The notes beneath the pieces were generated by a model. It had not been told where the DNA came from. It ran no database searches and saw only the letters and a list, made by a program, of their open reading frames with translations. The position numbers were made by a program, and so were the translations under genes. A DNA stretch of 64,000 nt from Bettongia penicillata ogilbyi. Lineage: Eukaryota; Chordata; Mammalia; Diprotodontia; Potoroidae. Below are positions 37,190 through 49,842 of this stretch, piece after piece. The stretch is taken from NCBI GenBank assembly GCA_023548195.1, contig JAJHZJ010000808.1, forward strand, positions 6,309,389 to 6,373,388, in the 5' to 3' direction. Each line of letters starts with the position of its first letter. The first letter of the stretch is position 1.

Positions 37190-37458
37190 GAAGTCCTAGA
37201 GCACTGCTGCTCCTAAGTATGACTTCTACATGTAATTCTAACCTTGAAATTTAAAAGTTTAGGACCTATCATTTATTCTATATGATAACCAGTAAAATGT
37301 TTTGACTTCCCAAACATTTTTGAATACTTAAATTAAAATCATTAAAGAGGTTTAAAAAGTCTTCTGTTTATTCCTTATTTCCTTGGAGCAATCACAGATT
37401 CATTGCAGGGTAGAGAAACCAGCCTCTACACTGTTTGAGCATCAGGAGGTATCTCTAC

Positions 37459-37532
37459 CTTGATGATAGGAGTACAGTATCAGCAGGTATATACTCTTTG
37501 CCTTTTATTATAACTATATCTCCAACATTTAC
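37459..37532 (-). CDS. ATP8A1: ATP8A1 alternative exon w5a (VNVGDIV form)
   Basis: A 74-bp exon starting in phase 0 and ending two bases into a serine codon. It encodes VNVGDIVIIKGKEY then IPADTVLLSS (positions 151-174), the first strands of the actuator domain. It is one of two exons coding for the same segment. Including both, or neither, shifts the frame, so use must be exclusive. The acceptor TTTTCTTTCAG is strong; the donor AAG|GTAGAG is weak. I recall this version in mouse Atp8a1 and in some mammalian isoforms. Confidence 0.95.
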
Positions 37533-40500
37533 CTGAAAGAAAACTGGGAATTGGTTAATAATCTGTAACTGAATATAGTTATGAACACATATCCCATTGA
37601 GGTTAAGTATATGAAGGTGTAAAGTCCCTAACAGCCACTGAATTTCACAAGATGATGTACAACCAGGAATATAAAATGGAAATGATTGAATACTATGCAT
37701 AGGCTGTCACCAAGACAGACCATCCACTCCTATCACCTCTAGTATGTTTCATCTAATTTTTCTTTAATACAATGAATTTAGTGAAATCTACATATTCTCA
37801 TCATTCATCACCTTGTTATATCTACCTCAAACCAGGAGAAAATTCTAAAATGGAATTTCAAGAATATTCCTTAGGAAAGTCCCAATAAAACTGAAAAGAA
37901 ATAGCAACAGAAACAGCATTTTATAGTAGTCCCTTGCTAATATAATCAATTTATGTTTATCTTGATAAACAAAGATGTAATGAAGGATATCCAACTCTGT
38001 CTCTTTTCCGTATTCCCCTGGGTAGAATAATTTTCTTAATGGAAGGGAATGTGTCATTTTTCATTGTACATCCCCAGTGCCTTCCATGAAGTAGGCAAAT
38101 ATTTTATGATAATGGGTGCTAACAGTTTAAACAATTATTCCCAAGTAATATACATATATATATAATGTATATAATATATTATATATAATGTACATACACA
38201 TAAATATTACACATCTGTGCCCATTTCAAGAGATAAAACTTGGCACACTAAAGAATGGACATGCACTTAGAGCAGCTCACAGAAGAGCTACTGTTTCTGT
38301 AGTCTTCCTGCCTCACACAGGCTGGAAGGAGAGATGAGAAGTCAAAAGTCATCATCACTCCCCACCTCCACTCCCCACTTGCAGCTCTCCACTTCAAATT
38401 AACCTGACTTTAGCAAGGATTGTGAGAGCATCATCTGCATAGTGGCGAAGTTAACTATGTCCAGGAAAGTGTTTTGCTTTTTGTCTTTGGCTAGGACATT
38501 GCTTTGTATACGGCAAAGATAATTAGCATTTATATTTATCTAGCCTTAAAGTATTTTCTAAATGTGGTCAGACCGCATCTGGCGATTTACAGCTTATTAC
38601 AAACTGGTAGAACATCATTTTCCCTAGGAATGGCCCTATGTGACTCTTCCTTTAATGAACGGATGCTCAAAAGTGATCCAAAGGCATTTCCAGCATCAAA
38701 AAGAGGAAGTGATGTGGAACTTGCCCTGCACCACCTCCTCATTAGCACTAAAAAAAGCCCAGGCAACCTCAGGCAATTACAACAGACTGCAGCTCTTCAT
38801 GCCCTGGGAAGAAGAGTGATTGAGTATAGTTAATGATGAGTAATAGTGATGCCGGAAATCACAGTAAGAAGCTCTTGTCCTGAAAAAAAGAACATTTCTC
38901 AATAGGAAGTAAGGACTCAAAACACAAACATTATCCAGTTTGTCTTTAATTTAATACATACAGCAATGTGTAGCAATGGTATCTACTGGGATGACAGTGA
39001 AATTAACATCTTTCTGCTTCAGTTCATTTATAAGATGGGGAAAAATAGGGGATATAAGATGGGGAAATAATATTAGAGGATTATTATATTTTAAACACTA
39101 AACCTTTTTTAAAATTAATGTATTGTATTATTATTGATGTGGTGACTATCTTCAATTCTAAAGAAACTATTTTTCACTTCTATCTCCCTTTCCTACAGGT
39201 TTAACTAACTCAAAATACCAAGCTCCATAGTTTGCACTGGATTCTGTTCTCTTTATCTGGTTCTGGAATATACTGTTTTTCCAGAAGTTTCATTCCTTTG
39301 GGTTATTTTTTCTGACAGAATTGGGCTAACCATCCAAAAAAAGATGATGACTTATGTCTGTTTTATATTTTGCTCCTAAAAATAAATTCCTAAAGCAAAG
39401 AGAAGCTTAAGTCTTCATATAAAACAAATATCAGTCATGTGTGGGTATGTTAAAAACTGCCTTTAGCTCAATATTTCTTTTTCTTTTTGGTATAATGTCT
39501 TTGGGAAATAGCTTAATATCCTTTTTTTTTGTACCATAAAGGACATAGTTAACAGATTTGATTCAAACTCCTGAGAGTCTTACAGTATCATCAATGAAAG
39601 AATTTAACAAGATAGGAAAACAAAGACAACTTTTGGAAAGCTCTACTAGTAGGTTTCATAAGCATGACAAATTATCATCTGTTTTAGTATTTCATTATTC
39701 TATCAAGCAGGTGAAGGATGGGATTCACACTACAATTGATATTAAAATTAAAGATGAATAACAAATGCTCTTCCTGTGACTTTCTTGGTATTCATTTTTT
39801 TTCTGAGTGTACAGAATGGCGTAAAATGTAACTTGGAGATACATTTTTGAATATGCTTCTAGCAAGACACTGGTAGAAAATAAGTTCTCTGATGATTTAA
39901 AATTATATTAAATAAATGAATTCACTAGGTTCAAATAAAATCTGGACTTGACTTTCTTGAAAGAATTGTCACCACAATTACCACTTAAAGAAAAAAAATG
40001 AAAGTCTGAGATTTCTCGAGATCTTTCTCAAGGTAATAATTGTCTCAAATTATCAAAAAGGAACCACCACTGAGAGTCTCCAGTGACACAAATAAAAGGT
40101 TCTAAGTATTACATCAAGCTGTGTATTTCCCCCTGTTTTATGAGACCTTAAGCTATTAGGAATTCATATTTTTCCAAGAACTTCACATTTTTTTCTCTGA
40201 GATAACAAAGGGTTCAAATTCTAGTATAAAGCGATGAATTCCCAAACATTCTGCATCTATTTATCTCAATAAGTATACTTATTCATTTAGGAATTTCTGT
40301 TAAACTATGTAGAAAAATACTGAAAAAAAAAACTCAAGTGGGAAACCCACTTTATTGACCCATAACTAATGTTTTCCTAAAATACTTAAAGGTTAAAGTT
40401 AAAGCTCCAGCCAAAAACTTTCAAAGCAACTGCCTTTGCTTATATGATATTCTTTGTACCCTTCCTTTGCTCCTGTGAAAAGGAAGTCAGCTTTATAGCA

Positions 40501-41546
40501 TTAAGTAATTCAGGACTTTTTTTTTTCTTTTTTGGACAGACTTAAATCAAAGAACAAGGATAAGGACTTAAATTTTTTAAGGGATGTAAGGTAGGATACA
40601 TAAAGGTCTATTTCTCATTATATAATTAAAATTACTGCCAACATGGTCAATGCTAAATAATTTGCAAGCGGGAGTTACTAATTAATTTTAAGAATTTGAA
40701 ACAATTCATTCAGAGATATGATCCCAAATCAGATGGGGGATAATGGGGGTGCAAAAGACTATGGCAAAAAAACCCAAAACATACTTCTATTCTCCTGGAA
40801 ATATTCTTTTCCAGGACAGGAACTAGAGTCCACTGTCTAGGATTCCTTAGCAGTTAGGTTCACTGGTGAGGTGATCCCATCACTAGATGTTGGAATTTGA
40901 TTACATATCCAAAATATAAGAACTTTTTCATTTTCAATGAGAAAACATGACAGGCTGAATGGTTGGGCACCATTTGACAAATTATGGCTCTGATTCATTA
41001 ACTGCTGAATGATGCACCTTAAGAGTAAAATATCTAATTGACTGAAGGGAAGCAATTTATTCCCTAGCAAAGTAGTAGTTACATTTAAAAGGTAGATATT
41101 TTATGAAACTGGGGTTTTTGTTACTTATGTACCTTAAAATTACAAATCTGAAACATTCATTAATTTTTTTTTACTTTACATTGTCTTTAAAACTGCTTCT
41201 TTTACTCAGATGGTAAATGATTAAAATCTAAAAACTTAAACAAAATAATTCATGGTTAAATAGAACCTATAAAAATAGCACTAAAAGTACACTGCAGTGT
41301 AAGCAGAAACTTTTAAACATTATTTTAATAACATATATTCTAGCATTCTGTGGAAGCATTAAACATACATTACTATTTGAGTATATATACCACAATATTT
41401 ATATATGGTCACTATTAAATTTCATTTCATATCAGCAGAATGCTACATAATTTCTTACACTGGCTAACTAACGGTATTATGAACAAGACAATACAACAGC
41501 ACCACTTCAAAGTAGTTAAATAATGGAGCAAAATAATAACACTTAC
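37533..41546 (-). other. ATP8A1 intron between exons w4 and w5a
   Basis: About 4.0 kb with a (TA)n tract at 38149-38205. A slightly GC-richer stretch at 38560-38870 carries an unrecognised 109-codon plus-strand ORF (38504-38833), not convincing as a gene. The rest is unassigned AT-rich DNA. Confidence 0.9.
38149..38205. repeat. (TA)n microsatellite
   Basis: ATATACATATATATATAATG followed by TATATAATATATTATATA, partly palindromic. Confidence 0.9.
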
Positions 41547-41587
41547 CTTTTCCCAGTGAACAATTTCCCAAGCACCATTTCTCAAAA
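41547..41587 (-). CDS. ATP8A1: ATP8A1 exon w4 (actuator start)
   Basis: A 41-bp exon completing V137 and encoding LRNGAWEIVHWEK (138-150), ending in phase 0. Acceptor TTTTTAG, donor GTAAGT. It sits immediately upstream of the two alternative exons. The sequence is identical to human ATP8A1 as I recall it. Confidence 0.97.
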
Positions 41588-42020
41588 CTAAAAAGAAAAA
41601 AAATCACAACAACATATCTTGATAAGATTTTCTACCATCAAAAGCAAATTTCTCATGGGATGGTAATTTTAGATCATCATATTCTTTAAAAACACATATG
41701 TAATATAGATTTTAAAAAGGTTAATATTTTAATTTGGAGGACAAATGCTTTTAAAAGTAGCATAAAAAATAGGAAATGCCAGTACACGTCAATTTTGTAT
41801 CCCACAGACAGCCACGCCTCCGTAAGAGTCATGTTCCACTCTTTCATCACGGTGTGGAAAGTATGCTACATTCTTCAAGCTTAGGCTAGAGGGATGTAGG
41901 CTGAAGCTACCACACTGCAAGGGCATCGAGTCCAAGCTGGCTGATGGGTTGTGTATCTGCTGTCCATCCAGCTAACTGAAGAGATTCATCACCAGGTAGG
42001 ATAATTAATTTGGTGGGAGA

Positions 42021-42270
42021 GGGGGATACAGCTAGATGGCTCAGTGGATAGAGTGCCAGGCCTGCGGTCAGAAAGATGCATCTTCCTGAGTTCAACTCTG
42101 GCCTCAGACACTTACTAGCCTGTGACGTTAGGCAAGTCACTTCACCCTGTTTGCCTCAGTTTTTTCATCAATACAATGAGCTGCAGAAGAAAATGGCAAA
42201 CCACTCCAGTATCTTTGCCAAGAATGGTGTCACAAAGAGTCAGGCACAACTAAACACCACCAACAATGGA
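42021..42270 (+). mobile_element. Marsupial tRNA-type CORE-SINE, well preserved
   Basis: Best-preserved copy: AGCTAGATGGCTCAGTGGAT, GAGTGCCAGGCCTGCGG, CTGGCCTCAGACACTTACTA, AGGCAAGTCACTTCACCCTG, GGCAAACCACTCCAGTATCT, ending GTCACAAAGAGTCAGGCACA and an ACCACCAACAA tail. Short ORFs over it on both strands are spurious. Confidence 0.92.
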
Positions 42271-43912
42271 TTTCTGACCACAGCAACACTGAAAAACTAT
42301 CTACTAAGGCATAGAGATGTGAGTGGAACTACCCAACCAGGTGAAATCACACAGCCTTGAATTTTTAAGTTATTAAAGGCCACTAATAAACAAAAATTAA
42401 GAACTAAAGAAGGGGATCAGGACAATCACATGACTACAGTTTATGTTAGCTCACACAGAAAATTTCAAGAAAAAAGAATAAGATAACTCTAGCCAACTGG
42501 CATAACAATGTAAGGAAATAGGACAGGACTGCCAAAAAATGCCATATTAGCAGTTTAATATATGATCTTATGATAGATTTGAATTGAAAGTTTAAAAATC
42601 ATCAAATTCAATATCCCCATTTTACAGATGAGGAAGTGAAGCCTAGAGAAGTATTCTGGACAAGACCCATTCAAATGGTAACTCTTAAGTACTTCTAAAT
42701 AAATTGTCCCAAACTACAAGTAGCTGAACCTATGAATATGTTATTAATTAGCAGATAATCATCCAAACATAAATGGAGAGTGGTTTCATTGATGAGCATG
42801 AACAGCATCATACTGTATATTTTGTTCTAAGACCCTACATTATTTAAAATTTTAATATGGTTATTCTTTGTAAACAAAATCCTAATTTAAATAAAATATT
42901 AACAAATATTTCTAAAATGAGAACAGGTACTTAAGAAATGAATTTTGCCAAGTTCATTTTGAAAACACAAGGCTAAATAGCTTTAACTTTTCATGGCAGT
43001 AGCACTGGTGGAAAGCCAACATCTAAAGTAGTTGAATTATTGATAGTTACCCTCTAGCATACTGGACAGAATTTAACACAAATATACATGGTCTGGAACT
43101 CTTTGAGATAGCTTATAAAGGGCTCCTCCAATCCTTTGTCCCTGAAAGAATTGCGTCATAGTTCTCATAAACACAAATATATGAATTGTACTAGAGCTGT
43201 TCCCTCAACTAATTTGCGGGATCTGCATTCAAGGTTAGGCTGTTGCTAAATAACAGGTTTTGGTTATGCATGGATAAATTTAAGATAGAAGGAAAAAAAG
43301 GTCCACGATATACTGCATTCCATATTTCAAACTATGAATTCTTGGTCTCTGCAGGATTCTGAATGGTGCTTCTTCTCTACATGTAGAACACTGCCATGCT
43401 TTTGGGGCAGGGTTTTTGGTTTCAGTTTCCCCTGTTCCATTTCTTTAGTTCTAAACCCTCTTACTATTATGTACACAAAAAAAATCTGGCAGGTTGTGTT
43501 GTTTTTACTGTATAATTTTTACTATATCATCTTTTCACTGAACTTTTTTTGCTATATAAAATCTGATTTCCGTTTTTTGTTATATAATCATCAATGAACA
43601 TTTTATGTGCTAGTAGATACATCCTCCACTCAGGTCTTACTCATGAAGCCTCAATATGGTACAGAGGAAACACTGGATTCTAGAATATCATTTCAGTGTG
43701 GTGAAAGTTCTGGAAAGTATAATCAAGGTGGAAAAGCTTAAATTACGGGCCTGGTGAAATACTGTTCCTCTAACTGAAAGACTAGCCTAACTAGATTTGA
43801 AGAGACTGTGAATTATTTGTCTACAGTGACTATGAAAGGCTATACTGAATTGCAGATGAGTGGTAAGTTGCACAGAGAGTCCAATCTTTTAAATATTAAA
43901 ATTAATATGAAA

Positions 43913-44130
43913 GAAGATAGGATGATAGAGTAGAAAGAATATCAGCTCTGGACCTGGGTTCAAATCTTAGATCTGACACTTGCCATTTGTGTAATCATAG
44001 GTAAATCACAACCTCCCAAGGCTTCCATTTCCTGATCTGTATAAAGGAGGTGAGGGTTGGCATGGGAGCAGATAGTTTCTGGGGTCTCTTCCACGTCTGG
44101 ATCTACCACAATTCTATGATTCTAAGTATA
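43913..44130 (+). mobile_element. MIR-like SINE
   Basis: Contains GGACCTGGGTTCAAATCTTA, ATCTGACACTTGCCATTTG and CATTTCCTGATCTGTATAAA, ending near AATTCTATGATTCTAAG. Confidence 0.8.
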
Positions 44131-44404
44131 TCCCATGCACATAAGTGCCACCCACTAACCCGCCTCCCTGTAACTTTCATACTAAAAACAACAGATGCAC
44201 ACGTAATATTAAATAGTTTATATAAAAGATAAATATGATAATGCAACTAGAACTACTTCTCAAGTTTGTGTTGCACTTCTTTGCTAAGGCCAGTTTCAGC
44301 ATGGAAGTGTGATGACTAGGTGACATGCCAGATGGATGAGCTGGTGTAAGACATCATCTTACAGTGTCATTATAGGAAGCGCTTAAATACAAGGACACAA
44401 TACA

Positions 44405-44600
44405 GGGTAGTGAAAAGAAGAGAATATCTAGAGTGAGAGGCCCAACAGGTTTTAAAAACTGGCTCTGCCATTTATTATCTGAGCGACTCTGGGTAAGTCA
44501 TTTAACCTCTCGAGGACTCCTTCCTCACCTTTAAAAACCAATGGTCTAGATTAAATGATCTCTAAGGTCTCTTTCAGGTCTAGGCCTATGAGGCATGAGA
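44405..44600 (+). mobile_element. MIR-like SINE
   Basis: Contains CTGGCTCTGCCATTTATTAT, CTGGGTAAGTCATTTAACCT and CTCTAAGGTCTCTTTCAGGT, matching MIR order. Confidence 0.8.
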
Positions 44601-44759
44601 CAGAGAATTCTCCTGGCTATGTTTTGTGGCTTTGGAACTTCAACGAGACTTAAACAGCCACCTTAATCGCTGTTTATTAGCATACACACAAATGAAAGGA
44701 TAACATGGCAAGAACCAATAATTCACAGTTCCTATAGTACGGCTTTGATTCACAGATGG

Positions 44760-45000
44760 AAATTTTTTTCTACTCCTGCTTCTCTCTTTTCTTCTCTCAA
44801 ATCTGGTCCTGTGGTCATTTCCCTCATTCTCTTAGCTCAGTCAATGTCTATGATTTGACTTCATTCTCCCATAATCCTCTTTATTATCATCTTGTCCTAT
44901 CACTCTGCCCATAGGGTTCTTGGATTGTCCACATACTACATTCTCCACTTCTCTCACTTCTTCCCATCCAGGAAAACATGTCTTTCAATTAAGTAACGAA
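44760..45000 (+). mobile_element. L2 LINE fragment, weak
   Basis: Pyrimidine-rich stretch (TCTTTTCTTCTCTCAAAT and TCTCCACTTCTCTCACTTC) resembling L2 ORF remnants on the plus strand. Boundaries approximate. Confidence 0.35.
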
Positions 45001-45063
45001 AAGGAAGATGAAAGTTCTGCCCACTACAAAATATGTGTCCACATGTCCTGTCATATGTAACTA

Positions 45064-45175
45064 TACAAGATGTCCCAAAAATCTTAGTGTAGTATTAAAC
45101 TATTAACACTTAAATATTAAGATTTAAATGAATTAAATTAAATTAAAACTGCACTGGCTTATGAGACATCCTGCA
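45064..45175. mobile_element. mariner-like MITE with TA target site
   Basis: A 112-bp element flanked by TA on both sides (45062-45063 and 45176-45177). Ends are TACAAGATGTCCCA and, reverse-complemented, TGCAGGATGTCTCA, and complementarity continues inward (TAGTGTAGTATTAA / CAGTGCAGTTTTAA). This is the structure of a non-autonomous Tc1/mariner foldback element. The interior is AT-rich with an AATTA repeat. Confidence 0.8.
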
Positions 45176-46026
45176 TATTGTTACACACACCTATTACATT
45201 TTTCTTATTAATGGTCTTAGATTGGGAATGCTTGAAGAGCAATTACTAAGTCTTCTTAATTCTAATTTGTTTCTTGAGCTCCAGTAAAGAAAACCATGCA
45301 AAAATAATATTAGCTGCCATTTATATAGTGTATTATGGTTATCAAGCATTTTTACATATATTATTTCATTTGATCTGATATGTACACAGTAAGGCTTTCA
45401 AGAATGACAAAGGGGTCATTTCACTCAAGACTCCACACCCATAATTCCATACTTAAATCCCCATGCCACAATATTTTATATCTGTTAAGAGAATTTGGAG
45501 GCAAGTTCAGAGAAATCATAGGCTTGATCTCAGGATCAGAAACTAATAAACTAGAAGATAACCCAAGAGAGATGGGAGGCTCTCAGATACAAAGCTGACA
45601 ACAGAATGATCTTGAAGATGAAGAAAAAGATAGGATTCTAAAGCACTTTTGTGCTGTATAGTCCATCCACACACTCCTTCTCAGAATAATCTGATTAAAC
45701 ACTTACAAAATACACTGGATGGTAAAGTAAACCAGTTATATTGAAAAATAATTGTTTGTTTAAAAACAACAACAAAAACAACTTTAGTAATCTTGGGTTA
45801 AATACTCTAACCTTAATGAGAACGACAGAAATACAAAAGGGTCTCTAAAAAGAGCTCAGATTCTAAAGGTGAAGTATAAAAAAATGAGGAGGAATAAATA
45901 ACTAAGGATGACTACGAATGAATGGCAATGAACAAGCAATAACAATGTCAGAAAGACTAAAGCCTTGAAGTCTTTTGGTGGCAGAGGGCCACTGTCTATG
46001 GATAATTTTTTTTAAAAGCTCTTTTT

Positions 46027-46270
46027 AGGTATGGATGGTGTAGGGGATAAGAGTGCCAGGTTTATAGTCAGGAAAACTCATCTTCCTGAGTTCAAATCTC
46101 ATCTCAGACACTTACTAGATGTGTTGCCCTGGGCAAGTCACTTAACTCTGCCTCAGTTTCCACATCTGTAAAATGAGTTGGAGAAGGAAATGGCAACCCA
46201 CTCCAGTATCTCTGTTGCAAAAACTATCACGAGTCAGACATGACTGAAAATGACTGAGTAACAAAGAACA
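46027..46270 (+). mobile_element. Marsupial tRNA-type CORE-SINE
   Basis: Near full-length: GGATAAGAGTGCCAGG, TTCCTGAGTTCAAATCTCAT, ACTTACTAGATGTGTTG, AAAATGAGTTGGAGAAGG, CACTCCAGTATCTCTG and a 3' end with GAGTCAGACATGACTGAAAA. Confidence 0.9.
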
Positions 46271-46934
46271 AGGTCAAAGCTCTTGAGTAAGATGCTTTAA
46301 TATTAGCAGATAACAGAGAGAAAACAGAACTTCCATCTCCTACCTTTTCTACCATTTCAGTCAAAGTAAATGTTCTTCAAAATGGAAAGGGTTTAATGAA
46401 CAGGAAAGAAATAAACAGCAGAACTGTTAGAAAACTGTGAGCAGATCTAACCTATAGCACTTATTGTTCCAGTTGAGCTGATGCTTCCTTTTTTATGCCT
46501 CGAGGGTGTGTCAAGAAATGGACATTAGGCTAACAAGCATTTATTAAGCAAAGCATTGCATTAAGTGCGGGAAGTCAAAGAAAGGTAAACGTGACTCCCA
46601 TCCTCAACAATCTCACTAAGTGTAAGCAGGAACATCTCGGAAGCAAGGCACTATTTCTCATTGCTGACTTAGACTTCTACCTACTGGGACAGGGGGAGGG
46701 AATTAAAATTCCCATGAGACATACATCCATGTTGAGAACAGGCAAGTAGTTAAAGCCAGAAGACAAAGAAAGGGCAGTCGTCAAATGTCCACTGGCCCTA
46801 AGACTGTCTTCTCAAAACAACCAATAAACAAAGACTTAGAGGCACAACACCAGAGGGAACAGGGTCAGAATTGGGTGAATTCATGAGTGTTAAGGAGACC
46901 TTTGGCTGAGAGTAGTATAGGAGAAGCCAATTCA

Positions 46935-47065
46935 ATTTAACAAACACTATGTGTTACAACTTACTTGCTAAGTGACTGCACGCTGGGGATACAAGGCCAA
47001 AAAAAGGAAAAAAAAAAAAGCAAAGTAGATTCCATCCTCAAGGAGTTTACATTTTACTGACTCAT
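46935..47065 (+). repeat. Short copy of dispersed CATTTATTAAG-type repeat
   Basis: Fragment with TAACAAACACTATGTGTTAC, CTGGGGATACAAGGC, then TCAAGGAGTTTACATTTTA. A related fragment lies at 46528-46640 (ACAAGCATTTATTAAGCA). Family name not recalled with certainty. Confidence 0.55.
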
Positions 47066-47269
47066 TACTTCAGGTTACAGGATTTTAATGTTACTCTAGT
47101 GCAGTAGGTGGAAGAAACCTCCAAGAATGAGAGCTTTTCCTTGGAATAGAGAAATATTATATAAAATATGCAAATTCAATTTAACAAATACTAGAGAGGA
47201 CTATTCCAGGGAAAGATCTTCCAGGGCTTAAAGAATCATGATCTCTATAATCCCTTAAATCTCAGAGCA

Positions 47270-47720
47270 GGAAAGGACCTCAGAGACCATTTAGTCCAAT
47301 TCATTCATATTCAAAAAGTAGCTTCTGCTTGAAAACTTTCAGTGAGGTGGAACCTACTTTCTTTAAGGAAAACTCTCAAAAGGACAGTTCTAATCCTTAG
47401 AAAGTATTTGCTTACATAAGCTTAAATTAGCATCTTTATCATTTTCGTCCACTGCTACTAATTCTATAATGTGAGACTAAGAACAAGTCTAATTGTTCTC
47501 ACTCAAGTAACAGCTGTTTAAGTATCTAAGGATAAGTATTAGGTCTTCATTTGTCAACCTCCATATCCCCAGGCCTTCAATCAATCTTCATATACAGCAT
47601 GTACTCAAAGCCTTCAACATCCTGGATGCTCTCTCCCCTGGACACTGGCCATCTGAAAATCCATCAATGTCCATCTGACAGTGTGGTTGCCAGAACCAAA
47701 CACAATACTCCAAAAAAAAG
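47270..47720 (-). mobile_element. L3/CR1-type LINE 3' piece, reverse
   Basis: The plus strand carries the complement of a CR1/L3 3' end: GGAAAGGACCTCAGAGACCA, later GTCCATCTGACAGTGTGGTT and AACCAAACACAATACTCCA. It matches the copy at 29860-30760 in order and orientation. Confidence 0.6.
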
Positions 47721-48144
47721 AGGTATTTGTATAGCTGTCTTATCTTTTTGAAGTCTGGACCTGTATCTCATTCATCATTGTATTCCCCAAAATGCCTAAT
47801 AGTGTTATTTACATAAATGACACTCAATAGATATGCTGAATTGAGCATTCATAGTTGGAAAAATGTGGTAATTTAAAAAAAGCACAATTAGTGCCAAGTA
47901 TTTTAATTTTGAACCTAAAGCTGACTTTGTGATAACCAGGAAAAATGGTAACACCATTGGTTTGAGTTTCTGTGAAGTAAAGAGAAGAGAAGGCTGTTTT
48001 ATGGATTTCTACCAGGCTATCAGGTTTGACCACAACATTAAAGGTGAAAAGAGCAAGGATTATTTGGCTTGGGGGAAAAAAACACAAAGAGCAAAGTAGG
48101 TAATAAAGTTATCACTGTAATATAATCTATTTTAATCTATAATG

Positions 48145-48310
48145 AATAGGCATTATGGTCCTGTAAACAGAATACTGGACTTGGACTCACAAAGACGTGG
48201 GTTCCAATTCTGTAGACCATGGGCAAGTCACTTAATCTCTGAGTTTGAGTTTCTTTATCTGTAAAAAGGGTATAAGAACAGCTTCCAGCTTAAAGGACTG
48301 TGTTTTGAAA
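48145..48310 (+). mobile_element. MIR-like SINE
   Basis: Diverged copy with CATGGGCAAGTCACTTAATC and TTTCTTTATCTGTAAAAAGG. Confidence 0.7.
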
Positions 48311-49842
48311 ATCTGCAAGTGCTCTATAATGATGAGTTGTAGATCTCTCAATTTCCTCAGTGATTCTGCTTGGTATTCTCTCACTTACAGCACAACAATA
48401 ACATCTAGGGAATGCTTCCTCACAAATAAACACCCTGAGGACTATGTACCCAGGTAATAAACCCAATGTTCTGTCTTTCTGTCTTTACATTCTCAATTTC
48501 CAGATATGAAATCCACACAGGAACATAAAATAAAGCATCACGGGATGAGTATTAATGTGCCCTATAAGTTACTTAGACAACCTTATTTTACCTCACCTTT
48601 AAAAACTCTTTTGGCTCATTCTCAGTAAGGAGGGCAAAACAATACTGAAGAGGGAAAAGAAAGTAATAAGACTTTTCTATCATGCAAAGGGTCTTCTTCA
48701 TTCTTTACAGATATAACTAGAGCTAATGACGCAATTCAAAAAGTACACATTTCCAACCATTCTAATTCATGTAAATCTTTGAGTCCTTTAGAAACACAAT
48801 AATCTAGCATGTGTCTGAAAGTACACCTTATCTTCTCTCAACTTTTGACTCCCTGAGTCATGGAATACCAACTTTAAATAGCTCTTAGGCAAGTTGGCAA
48901 TTGGGTGTCTGGGCAGATGGAGAAATGACAGCCAAACAGGGGGATGGGATAGATAGGTGAGAAGGAGAGCAGCAGGCTAAGAACCTCTAGAGCTCAGGAA
49001 AGACTAAGATCTAAGATCATTTTCTGAGGGCATGGTAATATTCTAAAAGAAAGAAAAAGAAGTGAAAAAAGAAACAAAGAAATCTAACTGGCTCTCCCAG
49101 CTTAATAAAAAAAAGTTTTATTTTCAAAAAAATATTAATGACTAGTTAATGAAACAGTTTTATGTAATAAAATAGTTCTATTTGCTTATTTGCAAGCATA
49201 AAAAATTAGTTTTCATCTTAAGATTCAATACCAGAAATGTCTTATGAGAAACAAGAAAATGGAATGTCTGCTATTTTCCTCCTCATCTTTTGTCTTATCT
49301 AGTCTCACTCTATGGTCTTTGAGTGGTCAAAAATTCTTCCACCCAACTTCTGGTAAGTTGATCTTGGCCCCCGGACTTAACCAGGCAGAAACAACTGCCA
49401 CTTGAGTTTGCAAGTTTGGGCTTCTAAGAGCTCCCAGTTTATAAAAAAGAAAGATCTAGAAATCAATCACTTCATTTCTGATAAATGCGAGTGCATAATG
49501 AGACCCATATTTTCAAACATGGGAAATGTTGTTGACGTGTTTTCCTTGAAACATACCTGTTATAAGGGCAGGCTACTTCTGTAGTATGGAGTGAGTAGTA
49601 ACAGAACGCAAAAAGAAGGGAGAGAGAGAATCAATAAGGCATTAAAAAATACTTAAGAAATGAAAAAAGTTCAGAAGGGCACCAACTGGGCAACTGAATT
49701 ACAAATGTGTTATACCTAATACACACTTAGAAAACAAATCAAAAAGAACAGAAGTTCTTGAGTCTGTTCATATTCTCTTTTCTGCTCTTTGTATATTGAA
49801 GTGTTTCTGCTTAACATTTTTAAAAGTCTGGTCCTATAAGCA

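Larger units (their letters stand above)
34508..37458 (-). other. Intron between alternative exons w5a and w5b
   Basis: About 2.95 kb, AT-rich. It contains only a reverse MIR-like SINE (36240-36365) that I can name. Any element enforcing the choice between w5a and w5b could lie here. Confidence 0.85.
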
